6,207 nt of DNA from Rhodoferax sp. (GTDB lineage Bacteria > Pseudomonadota > Gammaproteobacteria > Burkholderiales > Burkholderiaceae). Position 1 is the stretch's first letter, and the number at the start of each line of letters is the position of its first letter. This document shows positions 1 to 5,365 of this stretch, one piece after another. Where the stretch lies: assembly GCA_028292075.1 (NCBI GenBank), contig JAQGNA010000228.1, positions 1-6,207 of the forward strand. The letters run 5' to 3'. The translations under genes were made by a program, and so were the position numbers. Below the pieces are notes generated by a model, which saw nothing but the letters and a program-made list of their open reading frames with translations, had not been told where the DNA came from and searched no databases.

Positions 1-1
1 C

Positions 2-412
2 TTCTGGCTCATGGCGGCCACCGACGGCCATTCCAAGAACTTCTCGATCTTCCTGCAACGCGGCGGCGGCTACCGGCTCACCCCGCTGTACGACGTGCTT
101 TCAGCGTGGCCGATCATCGGCACGAAGCCGAACCAGGTCCATCCAAGACGCGCGAAACTGGCCATGGCGCTGAAGGGCAAGAACGCGCACTACCATCTGC
201 ACGAGATCCGCACCCGCCACTGGCTGCAGTTGGCGAAGCAAAGCGGCGTGCCGGGCGCCTTCGACCGGATGGTCGCACTGGTGCTGCTGGTGCCGCAGGC
301 GCTCGACGAGGTGGCCGCGGCCTTGCCCGACGGCTTCCCGCCAAGTGTGTACGAGCCCATTCGCCGTGGCATGCTGGCGCAGGCTGCGTTGTTCGTCGAT
401 GAACTGGAATAA
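2..412 (+). CDS. hipA: HipA-like Ser/Thr kinase toxin, C-terminal part (5' end outside window)
   Basis: This is the last ~136 residues of a HipA-type protein kinase, the toxin of HipBA toxin-antitoxin modules; in E. coli the enzyme phosphorylates glutamyl-tRNA synthetase and induces dormancy. The reading frame is open to the left edge and starts in the window with FWLMAATDGHSKNFS. That is the HipA catalytic loop: D8 and N13 of the fragment match E. coli D309 and N314, and D31 in LTPLYDVLSAWP matches the metal-binding D332. The D-to-N spacing (5) and D-to-D spacing (23) agree exactly with E. coli numbering as I recall it. The core catalytic residues present here are therefore intact and the fragment does not look like a decayed gene. 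The N-terminal domain, nucleotide-binding lysine and any HipB-like antitoxin lie upstream and cannot be judged. It is followed 10 nt later by a GyrI-like gene, probably in the same transcript. Confidence 0.93.
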   Translation, partial: FWLMAATDGHSKNFSIFLQRGGGYRLTPLYDVLSAWPIIGTKPNQVHPRRAKLAMALKGKNAHYHLHEIRTRHWLQLAKQSGVPGAFDRMVALVLLVPQALDEVAAALPDGFPPSVYEPIRRGMLAQAALFVDELE

Positions 413-416
413 GGAG
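411..416 (+). promoter_or_regulatory. Ribosome binding site overlapping the hipA stop codon
   Basis: AAGGAG lies 6 nt before the ATG at 423 and shares its first two bases with the TAA stop codon of hipA (410-412). It fixes the start of the GyrI-like gene and suggests translational coupling with hipA. An in-frame upstream start candidate at 345 lies inside hipA and has no comparable site. Confidence 0.85.
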
Positions 417-422
417 AAACCC

Positions 423-890
423 ATGACCGCTCACCTCAAGACACTGCCCGCCCTGCACCTGGCCTACGTGCGCCACACCGGCCCCTATGGCAGCCCGGGC
501 ATTGCCCAGCAATGGATCAGCTTTGGCGCATGGGCGACGGCCCACGGCCTGATGTCGCCGCGCCGCCGCATGCTCGGCATCAGCCTGGACAACCCCATGA
601 CCACGCCGCCGGCCCTGTGCCGCTACGACCTGTGCATCGAGGTGGACGCCGGCTTCGAGCCCGAGGGCGACGTCGCCCTTCAGGACTTCGCCGGCGGTCG
701 CCATGCCTGCGTGCCGTTCAAGGGCACGGCGATGGCCATCGGCGCCGCCTGGATGCAGGTGTTCGCGCAGTGGCTGCCGCAGGCCGGCCTGCAGCCGACC
801 GGCGCGCCGGCGCTTGAGTTCTACGACACCGATTTCGAATTCGACGCGCAGACCGGCGTGTTCAACTGCGACCTGTGCGTCCCGGTGTAG
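423..890 (+). CDS. GyrI-like small-molecule-binding domain protein (stand-alone)
   Basis: This 155-residue protein consists only of a GyrI-like (AraC effector-binding, SbmC/BmrR C-terminal type) domain, which has a tandem SHS2-type fold. Recognisable segments in order are VRHTGPYG (residues 16-23), LGISLDNP (51-58), CRYDLCIEV (66-74), GGRHACVPFKG (91-101), a LEFY stretch with the family's usual acidic residue (E132), and the closing strand CDLCVPV (149-155). There is no DNA-binding helix-turn-helix, so it is not an AraC regulator itself. Its length is close to E. coli GyrI/SbmC (about 157 aa), a protein that inhibits gyrase and counteracts some gyrase-targeting agents. Family members otherwise bind, and in some cases hydrolyse, small amphipathic compounds. 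The ATG at 423 is chosen because of the strong ribosome binding site. It sits directly behind hipA with 10 nt between the genes, so it is probably co-transcribed. Whether it acts on gyrase, on a drug or with the toxin cannot be told from sequence. Confidence 0.88.
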   Translation: MTAHLKTLPALHLAYVRHTGPYGSPGIAQQWISFGAWATAHGLMSPRRRMLGISLDNPMTTPPALCRYDLCIEVDAGFEPEGDVALQDFAGGRHACVPFKGTAMAIGAAWMQVFAQWLPQAGLQPTGAPALEFYDTDFEFDAQTGVFNCDLCVPV

Positions 891-891
891 C

Positions 892-909
892 GCCGGTTCA
901 GAAACCGGC
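892..909. other. Perfect inverted repeat (hairpin) at the convergent gene junction
   Basis: GCCGGTT (892-898), loop CAGA, AACCGGC (903-909): a 7-bp perfect stem with a 4-nt loop. It begins just after the stop of the GyrI-like gene (888-890) and spans the stop codon of the minus-strand hydrolase gene (898-900). There is no T-run on either side, so it is not a classical intrinsic terminator. A bidirectional stop or pause element, or a 3'-end stabiliser, is possible. Confidence 0.5.
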
Positions 910-2520
910 CGCCAGGCCGTCGCGGCGCGAGTCGCTGGCGACCAGATAGCCTTCGACCTTCGGGTCGCCCATGCGCCAGATGAACTGGCCCGCACCGAAG
1001 TCCTGGTAGGAGTCGTTGATCACGTCCATGCGGTGGCCGCGGTCGGCCAAGCCCTGCACCGTTGCCTTGGCCATGGTCGCCTCGACGTTGATCTCCAGGC
1101 CGGCATTGAAGCGCCAGCGCGGCGCATCGCAGGCGGCCTGCGGGTTCTGGCCGTAGTCGAGCATCCGCACCAGCGTCTGCATGTGGCCCTGCGGCTGCAT
1201 GTTGCCACCCATCACGCCGTAACTCATCACCGGTTGACCGTCCTTGGTGAGAAACGCTGGAATGATCGTGTGGAACGGCCGCTTGCCCGGTGCCACGAGG
1301 TTCGCGATGTTCGGGCCCGCGGCATCGGTGTTGAAGCCATGGCCGCGGTTCTGCAAGCTGATGCCGAATTCCGGTTCGACGCAGCCCGAGCCGAAGCCCA
1401 TGTAGTTGCTCTGGATGAAGCTCACCATCATGCCGTTCTCGTCGGCCGCCGTGAGGTAGATGGTGCCGCCCTTGACCGGGTTGCCGGCGCCGAAGTCCTG
1501 CGCGCGCTTCATGTCGATGAGCCGCGCCCGCGACGCCAGGTAGGCCGGGTCGAGCAGGCGCTCGGGCGGAAACTCCATGGCGTGCGGGTCGGCCACGTAG
1601 CGGTACACGTCGGCGAACGCGAGCTTCATGGCCTCGATCTGCAGATGCTGCGAGTCGATGCCGTCCACCGGGTGGCTGGCCAAATCGAAATGCTCGAGGA
1701 TGCCGACCGCGATCAGCGCGGCAATGCCCTGCCCATTCGGTGGGATCTCATGCAGCGTATGGCCGCGGTAGGCCTGCGCCATGGGCTCGACCCATTCGGG
1801 CTTGAAGTTGGCCAGGTCGCCGAGCGCCATGCTGCCGCCCTGCGATGCCGAGAACCGCACCAGCGCTTCGGCGATCTCGCCGCGGTAGAAGGCCTCGCCC
1901 CTGGTGGAGGCGATCAGGCGCAGCGCACGGGCCGCCGCCGGGAAGCGAAACAGCTCGCCAACCTCGGGCGCGCGGCCCCACGGCAAAAATGCCTCGCGGA
2001 AGCCGGCATAAGACTGCAATTCAGGCGTGGCCGCGGCCCACTTCTGCTGAACCACCGGCGGCATGAGGTAGCCCCGCTCTGCGATCTCGATGGCCGGCTC
2101 CATGAGGTCGGCGAAAGGCAGTTTGCCGAAGCGCTCGCTCAGCGCCATCCAGCCGGCCACGGCGCCGGGCACGGTCACGCTGTCGATGCCGCGCTTGGGC
2201 GGCGTCTTGGTGTCGGCACCGTACTTGGCCTTGAAGTAGTCGGGCGTCCAGGCCTGGGGTGCGGTGCCACTGGCGTTCAGGCCGTGCAGCGCCTTGCCGT
2301 CCCACAGAATGCAGAACGCGTCGCTGCCGAGGCCGTTGCTCACCGGCTCGGTCAGGGTGATGGTGGCCGCCGCGGCAATGGCCGCATCGACGGCGCTGCC
2401 GCCCTTGTAGAGCATGCGCAGGCCGGCCTGTGCCGCGAGCGGGTGCGAGGTGGACACCACGTTGCGGGCGAACACCGGAATGCGGACGGACGGATAGGGA
2501 TTGGCGTAGTTGAAGGTCAT
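898..2520 (-). CDS. Gamma-glutamyltransferase-family Ntn hydrolase with atypical substrate pocket
   Basis: A complete 540-residue protein of the gamma-glutamyltransferase (GGT) family. These are made as a proenzyme that cleaves itself before a threonine, which then becomes the nucleophile. The family N-terminus is clear (STSHPLAAQAGLRML, residues 23-37; GGSAVDAAIAAA, 40-51). The nucleophile is T353 in GGTIYLTAADENG, which aligns without gaps to T391 of E. coli GGT. The oxyanion-region double glycine is kept (G438-G439 in VMGGNMQPQGH). The residues that hold the gamma-glutamyl group in E. coli are not: R114 aligns to S84 (LNASGTAP), N411 to Y373, D433 to G395, and S462-S463 to H417-T418 (KRPFHTIIP). 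This pattern resembles YwrD/oxamate amidohydrolase (HpxW)-like members rather than true GGT. There is no signal peptide, so it should act in the cytoplasm, unlike periplasmic GGT. AGGAGA sits 4 nt before the ATG. It lies 37 nt behind the Bug receptor gene and is probably in its operon. The family call is firm; the substrate is inferred. Confidence 0.93.
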   Translation of the reverse strand: MTFNYANPYPSVRIPVFARNVVSTSHPLAAQAGLRMLYKGGSAVDAAIAAAATITLTEPVSNGLGSDAFCILWDGKALHGLNASGTAPQAWTPDYFKAKYGADTKTPPKRGIDSVTVPGAVAGWMALSERFGKLPFADLMEPAIEIAERGYLMPPVVQQKWAAATPELQSYAGFREAFLPWGRAPEVGELFRFPAAARALRLIASTRGEAFYRGEIAEALVRFSASQGGSMALGDLANFKPEWVEPMAQAYRGHTLHEIPPNGQGIAALIAVGILEHFDLASHPVDGIDSQHLQIEAMKLAFADVYRYVADPHAMEFPPERLLDPAYLASRARLIDMKRAQDFGAGNPVKGGTIYLTAADENGMMVSFIQSNYMGFGSGCVEPEFGISLQNRGHGFNTDAAGPNIANLVAPGKRPFHTIIPAFLTKDGQPVMSYGVMGGNMQPQGHMQTLVRMLDYGQNPQAACDAPRWRFNAGLEINVEATMAKATVQGLADRGHRMDVINDSYQDFGAGQFIWRMGDPKVEGYLVASDSRRDGLAAGF

Positions 2521-2524
2521 GTTG

Positions 2525-2530
2525 TCTCCT
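2525..2530 (-). promoter_or_regulatory. Ribosome binding site of the GGT-family gene
   Basis: On the minus strand AGGAGA precedes the ATG (2518-2520) by 4 nt. It lies within the 37-nt gap behind the Bug gene and supports the chosen start and separate efficient initiation within one transcript. Confidence 0.8.
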
Positions 2531-2557
2531 GTTGGCTGGGGCGCGGCGTGGCGGATG

Positions 2558-3523
2558 TCATTCGTTGGTGATCTTGCGCTCGACGATGATGGCGCGCCAC
2601 TTGGCGGCGTCGGCCGCCACCATCTGGGCGAGCTGCGCCGGCGTGCTGCCGACCGGCTCGATGCCCAGGCGGCCGAGCTTGTCCTTCACTTCGGGGTCGG
2701 CCAGGGCCTGGTTCACCGCGGTGTTGACGCGGGTGACGATGTCGGCCGGCAGCGCCTTGGGACCGTACAGGCCGAACCAGGTGTTCGACTCGTAGCCTGG
2801 CAGCACTTCCGCCACGGCGGGCAGCTCGGGCGCCATGGCCGTGCGCTTGGCCGAGGTGACCGCCAGCGCGCGAAGTCTTCCGTCGCGGACATGCGGCAGG
2901 CCGGTGGGCAGGGAGTCGAACATCACGTCGACCTTGCCGCTGACCAGATCGGGAATGGCGAGCGCCGTGCCCTTGTACGGAATGTGCACCAGGAACACCC
3001 CGGCCTGCGACTTGAACAGCTCGGCGGTCAGTTGCACGATGGTGCCGTTGCCGCTGGAGGCGTAGTTCAGCCGGCCGGGGTTCTTCTTCGCGTATTCGAT
3101 CCATTCCTTCAAGGTCTTGGCCGGGCTGCTGTTGGGCACCAGCATGATGTTCGGCGCGCTGCCGACATGCGAGATGGGGGTGAAATCTCGCACCGTGTCG
3201 TAGGGCAGCCGCTGGGTCATCGCCGGGCCGATGGAGTGGGTGCTGGAGGTGGCCAGCAGCAGCGTGTAGCCGTCGGGAGGCGACTTGGCCGCCACGTCCG
3301 AGCCGATGGCACCGCCCGCGCCAGGGCGGTTTTCGACGATCAGCGTGGTGCCCATCTTCTCGCCCATTTTTTGCGACAGCACGCGGGCGAAGATGTCGGT
3401 GGCGCCGCCTGCGGGGAACGGCACGACGAGCCGGACCGGCTTGTTCGGATACGCCTGTGCCAGGGCCGAGGCCGCGGTCAGTGCCACGGCGGAGGTGATC
3501 AGCAGCTTGCGCCAGAAATGCAT
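2558..3523 (-). CDS. Bug-family tripartite tricarboxylate transporter substrate-binding protein
   Basis: A 321-residue periplasmic solute receptor of the Bug/TctC family (extracytoplasmic receptors very expanded in Burkholderiales), a usual length for the family. Residues 1-24 form a signal peptide: a basic start (MHFWRK), a hydrophobic core (LLITSAVALTAASA) and a likely cleavage after ALAQA or ALA. Family landmarks follow: YPNKPVRLVVPFPAGGATD (25-43, the first ligand loop with D43), VENRPGAGGAIGSDVAAK (63-80), the PPDGYTLL segment (82-89), YASSGNGT (154-161) and IPYKGTA (181-187), with the C-terminal GIEPVGSTPAQLAQM stretch. The ATG at 3523 is preferred because it directly begins the signal peptide. 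An in-frame ATG at 3628 would add 35 charged and proline-rich residues ahead of it. No strong Shine-Dalgarno is seen. No TctA/TctB membrane genes are in the window, so it is an orphan receptor here or uses a transporter encoded elsewhere. It is followed by the GGT-family hydrolase and faces a LysR gene. The ligand is unknown; an amide or carboxylate processed by the hydrolase is a reasonable inference. Confidence 0.94.
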   Translation of the reverse strand: MHFWRKLLITSAVALTAASALAQAYPNKPVRLVVPFPAGGATDIFARVLSQKMGEKMGTTLIVENRPGAGGAIGSDVAAKSPPDGYTLLLATSSTHSIGPAMTQRLPYDTVRDFTPISHVGSAPNIMLVPNSSPAKTLKEWIEYAKKNPGRLNYASSGNGTIVQLTAELFKSQAGVFLVHIPYKGTALAIPDLVSGKVDVMFDSLPTGLPHVRDGRLRALAVTSAKRTAMAPELPAVAEVLPGYESNTWFGLYGPKALPADIVTRVNTAVNQALADPEVKDKLGRLGIEPVGSTPAQLAQMVAADAAKWRAIIVERKITNE

Positions 3524-3551
3524 GGGATTCACTTTCAGGGAGGTTGTCCGG

Positions 3552-3566
3552 GCCGGCGGTGCCGGC
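3552..3566 (-). other. GC hairpin in the probable Bug 5' leader
   Basis: GCCGGC-GGT-GCCGGC on the plus strand (each arm is itself palindromic) forms a 6-bp stem with a 3-nt loop. It lies 28 nt before the Bug start codon, within the leader of the mRNA if the promoter candidate at 3581-3608 is right. No known leader or riboswitch family is recognised, and short GC stems are common at this base composition. Confidence 0.25.
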
Positions 3567-3580
3567 TGCCGCTGGGGTCG

Positions 3581-3608
3581 ATTATCGAAATTCGGCGCCG
3601 CTGGCGAA
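3581..3608 (-). promoter_or_regulatory. Possible promoter of the Bug/GGT-family unit
   Basis: On the minus strand GATAAT (3581-3586) matches the sigma-70 -10 consensus at 5 of 6 positions. The best -35 at a 16-nt spacing is the poor match TTCGCC (3603-3608). A weak -35 fits a promoter that needs an activator. Transcription would begin near 3574, about 50 nt before the Bug start codon. The region is AT-rich compared with its surroundings. This is a by-eye match only. Confidence 0.28.
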
Positions 3609-3630
3609 AGCGAATAATGCTTTACCATGA

Positions 3631-3647
3631 ATCAAGTATTTCTTGAT
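3631..3647. promoter_or_regulatory. Perfect palindrome, candidate LysR-type operator
   Basis: ATCAAG-TATTT-CTTGAT: 6-bp perfect arms around a 5-nt AT-rich centre, in the divergent region between the Bug gene and lysR. LysR-type regulators usually bind interrupted palindromes of the T-N11-A class near -65 of the target promoter. This one is T-N13-A, so it is not a textbook match. Its centre (3639) lies about 65 bp upstream of the start site predicted from the GATAAT element at 3581-3586. The centre is also 46 bp upstream of the lysR ATG, which would allow autoregulation. Confidence 0.45.
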
Positions 3648-3684
3648 CTCGGCCAGCCGCCACCCAATTTTTAGTTTCATTGCC

Positions 3685-4611
3685 ATGAGCAGCCTGCGCC
3701 TCCTGAAGACCTTCCTGGCCGTGGCCCATGATGGCTCGTTCGCCGGCGCCGCCCAGCGCGTGGCGCTCACGCAGGCGGCGGTGGGCCTGCAGATGCGCAC
3801 GCTCGAAGGGGAGCTGCGGCGTCCGCTGTTCGAGCGCACCGGCAAGACGGTGCGGCTGAACCAGGCCGGGCGCGAACTGCTGCCGCAGGCCGAGCGCATG
3901 GTGGCGCTGTTCGAGCAGATGCGCATGCCGGCGCAGTCGCCCCGGGCGATGGAAGGTACGCTGCACCTCGGCGCGGTGGTGTCGGCGCTGCGCCCGCTGC
4001 TGCAGGCCACGCTGGCGCTGAAGCGGCATCATCCCGGCCTCGACCTGCATGTGAGCGCCGCCAAGTCCGGCGAGCTGTTGTCGCGCATGGCGTCGGGCGA
4101 GCTCGACGCCGCCATCGCCGTGCACGAGCCTGGCGCCGAGCGGGCGCACGCCGGTCTTGCGTGGACGCCGCTCTATGCCGAGCCGATGGTGGTGCTCGCG
4201 CCCCGGCGTTGGCCCGAGCAGCCGATCCGCGCGCTGGTTCAGGGCCAGCCATTCATCCGCTTCGACCGCCAGGAGCACACCGGTCAGCTGGTCGACCGCA
4301 CGCTGCGACGCCTGCGCGCCCGGCCGCAGGAGTTGCTGGAGCTCAATGCCATCGAGACCATCGTCGACCTGGTGCGGGCCGGCCTGGGGGCCACGATGGT
4401 GCCGCAGCTGCGCGACAGCCGTTGGGCCTCCGACCCGAAGCTGCGGGTACTGGAGATTCCCGGCGCGGCCGAAGCCCGGCAGATCGCGCTGGTCCAGCCG
4501 CGTACCGGCGACAAGGCCTGGCTGATCGGCGCGGTATGCGCCGAGTTCGAAAAAGGCGCGCGCCCGGTTGGCCGGGCCAGGGCGGCGGAGCGCACCGACG
4601 CCGCCAGTTGA
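3685..4611 (+). CDS. LysR-type transcriptional regulator
   Basis: A 308-residue LysR-type regulator of normal family length. Residues 3-62 form the winged helix-turn-helix: LRLLKTFLAVAHDGSFAGAA, then the recognition helix around LTQAAVGLQMRTLE (28-41) and the wing PLFERTGKTVRLNQAG (47-62). A linker helix follows to about residue 90. Residues 91-290 are the two-lobed effector-binding domain (GTLHLGAV, then SGELDAAIAVHE at 137-148 and the hinge segment GLGATMVPQL at 233-242). The C-terminal ~18 residues are charged and extend past the domain. The ATG at 3685 begins exactly where family members start; an in-frame TTG at 3643 would add 14 residues and lies inside the palindrome. No Shine-Dalgarno precedes 3685. 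The gene diverges from the Bug/hydrolase unit with 161 bp between start codons, the usual arrangement for a LysR regulator and its target. Effector unknown; a substrate or product of the hydrolase is the natural guess. Confidence 0.93.
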   Translation: MSSLRLLKTFLAVAHDGSFAGAAQRVALTQAAVGLQMRTLEGELRRPLFERTGKTVRLNQAGRELLPQAERMVALFEQMRMPAQSPRAMEGTLHLGAVVSALRPLLQATLALKRHHPGLDLHVSAAKSGELLSRMASGELDAAIAVHEPGAERAHAGLAWTPLYAEPMVVLAPRRWPEQPIRALVQGQPFIRFDRQEHTGQLVDRTLRRLRARPQELLELNAIETIVDLVRAGLGATMVPQLRDSRWASDPKLRVLEIPGAAEARQIALVQPRTGDKAWLIGAVCAEFEKGARPVGRARAAERTDAAS

Positions 4612-4680
4612 CAAGGCGGCAGCCCGAGGCGGGAGCCGGAGGCGCGATACTGCAGCCGCCCCCGAGGCCCCGAGCCCCAC

Positions 4681-4704
4681 GACCGCATGACCGCATGACC
4701 GCAT
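4681..4704 (+). repeat. Three perfect tandem copies of an 8-bp unit ending in the nth start codon
   Basis: GACCGCAT is repeated at 4681-4688, 4689-4696 and 4697-4704 without mismatches; the last copy supplies AT of the nth ATG (4703-4705). Because the unit is 8 bp, the three ATGs (4687, 4695, 4703) fall in three different reading frames. The first two each open a three-codon ORF, ATG ACC GCA TGA (4687-4698 and 4695-4706), whose TGA overlaps the next ATG as ATGA. No good Shine-Dalgarno lies close to any of the three; the nearest purine stretch (GAGG at 4664-4667) is 19 nt before the first ATG. Confidence 0.95.
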
Positions 4705-5365
4705 GAAAATCGCCGACATCGAACCCTTTTTCGCCACCCTCAAGGCCGCGAACCCGCAACCCAACACCGAGCTCGAGTACACCACCGTCTTCGAGCTGCT
4801 GGCCGCCGTGCTGCTCTCGGCTCAGGCGACAGACGTTGGCGTGAACAAGGCCACGCGACGGCTGTATCCGGTGGCGAACACGCCGCAGGCCATTCTCGGC
4901 CTGGGACTCGAAGGCCTGGAGGGCCACATCAAGACCATCGGCCTTTACCGCAGCAAGGCCCGGCATCTGATGCAGACCTGCCGCATCCTGGTGGACGAGC
5001 ACGGCGGTGTGGTGCCGCGCACCCGCGAGGCGTTGGAGGCCCTGCCCGGCGTGGGCCGGAAGACCGCCAACGTGGTGTTGAACGTGGCCTTTGGCGAGCC
5101 GACCATGGCGGTCGACACGCACATCTTCCGGGTGGGCATCCGCACCGGCCTGGCCCGCGGCAAGACGCCGCTGGCGGTCGAGCTGCAATTGCTGAAACGC
5201 GTGCCCAAGGCCTACCTGGTGGACGCCCACCACTGGCTCATCCTGCATGGCCGCTACATCTGCCAGGCCCGAAAGCCGCGCTGCTGGGAATGCGCGGTGT
5301 CGCCGTACTGCGACTACCGGCCCAAGACGCTGCCGCCGGGCCAGCCGGGCGTGGCCTGGCCGTAG
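4703..5365 (+). CDS. nth: Endonuclease III, [4Fe-4S] DNA glycosylase/AP lyase
   Basis: Base-excision repair enzyme that removes oxidised pyrimidines and then cuts the DNA backbone at the abasic site. At 220 residues it is slightly longer than E. coli Nth (211). LLSAQATDVGVNKAT (37-51) holds Q41 and D44. The helix-hairpin-helix LPGVGRKTANVVLN is at 114-127, with the catalytic lysine K120. The activating aspartate is D138 in VDTHIFRV. The iron-sulfur cluster ligands are C187, C194, C197 and C203 (C-X6-C-X2-C-X5-C). All these numbers equal those of E. coli Nth, which confirms the ATG at 4703. After the last cysteine an extra proline/glycine-rich tail (about residues 205-220) extends into antisense overlap with the EAL gene. 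It is preceded by the ATGACCGC repeat and lies 91 nt behind lysR on the same strand. That gap (4612-4702) is very GC-rich and shows no clear promoter or terminator, so read-through from lysR is possible. Confidence 0.98.
   Translation: MKIADIEPFFATLKAANPQPNTELEYTTVFELLAAVLLSAQATDVGVNKATRRLYPVANTPQAILGLGLEGLEGHIKTIGLYRSKARHLMQTCRILVDEHGGVVPRTREALEALPGVGRKTANVVLNVAFGEPTMAVDTHIFRVGIRTGLARGKTPLAVELQLLKRVPKAYLVDAHHWLILHGRYICQARKPRCWECAVSPYCDYRPKTLPPGQPGVAWP

Noticed and set aside
345..422. Longer start for the GyrI-like protein inside hipA
   Set aside because: The added residues do not fit the family, and AAGGAG at 411-416 clearly serves the ATG at 423.
703..2571. 622-codon plus-strand open frame
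   Set aside because: It lies across the GyrI-like gene and fully antisense to the GGT-family gene, whose motifs are clear. The translation is rich in R, G, A, H and V with no family pattern, as expected for a shadow frame in GC-rich DNA.
3524..3628. Longer start for the Bug receptor (ATG at 3628)
   Set aside because: It would place 35 proline-rich and charged residues before a good signal peptide and would put the promoter candidate inside the coding region.
2510..3646. 378-codon plus-strand open frame
   Set aside because: Antisense to the Bug receptor gene, which has a signal peptide and family motifs; no recognisable domain in this frame.
4612..4680. Terminator or promoter between lysR and nth
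   Set aside because: GGCGGC (4615-4620) and GCCGCC (4655-4660) could pair but are 34 nt apart with no T-run, and no credible -10/-35 pair is visible.
3622..4785. 387-codon minus-strand open frame
   Set aside because: Antisense to lysR and the start of nth, both well supported; composition is that of a shadow frame.
4343..5248. 301-codon minus-strand open frame
   Set aside because: Antisense to lysR and nth; nth is certain from catalytic and cluster residues.
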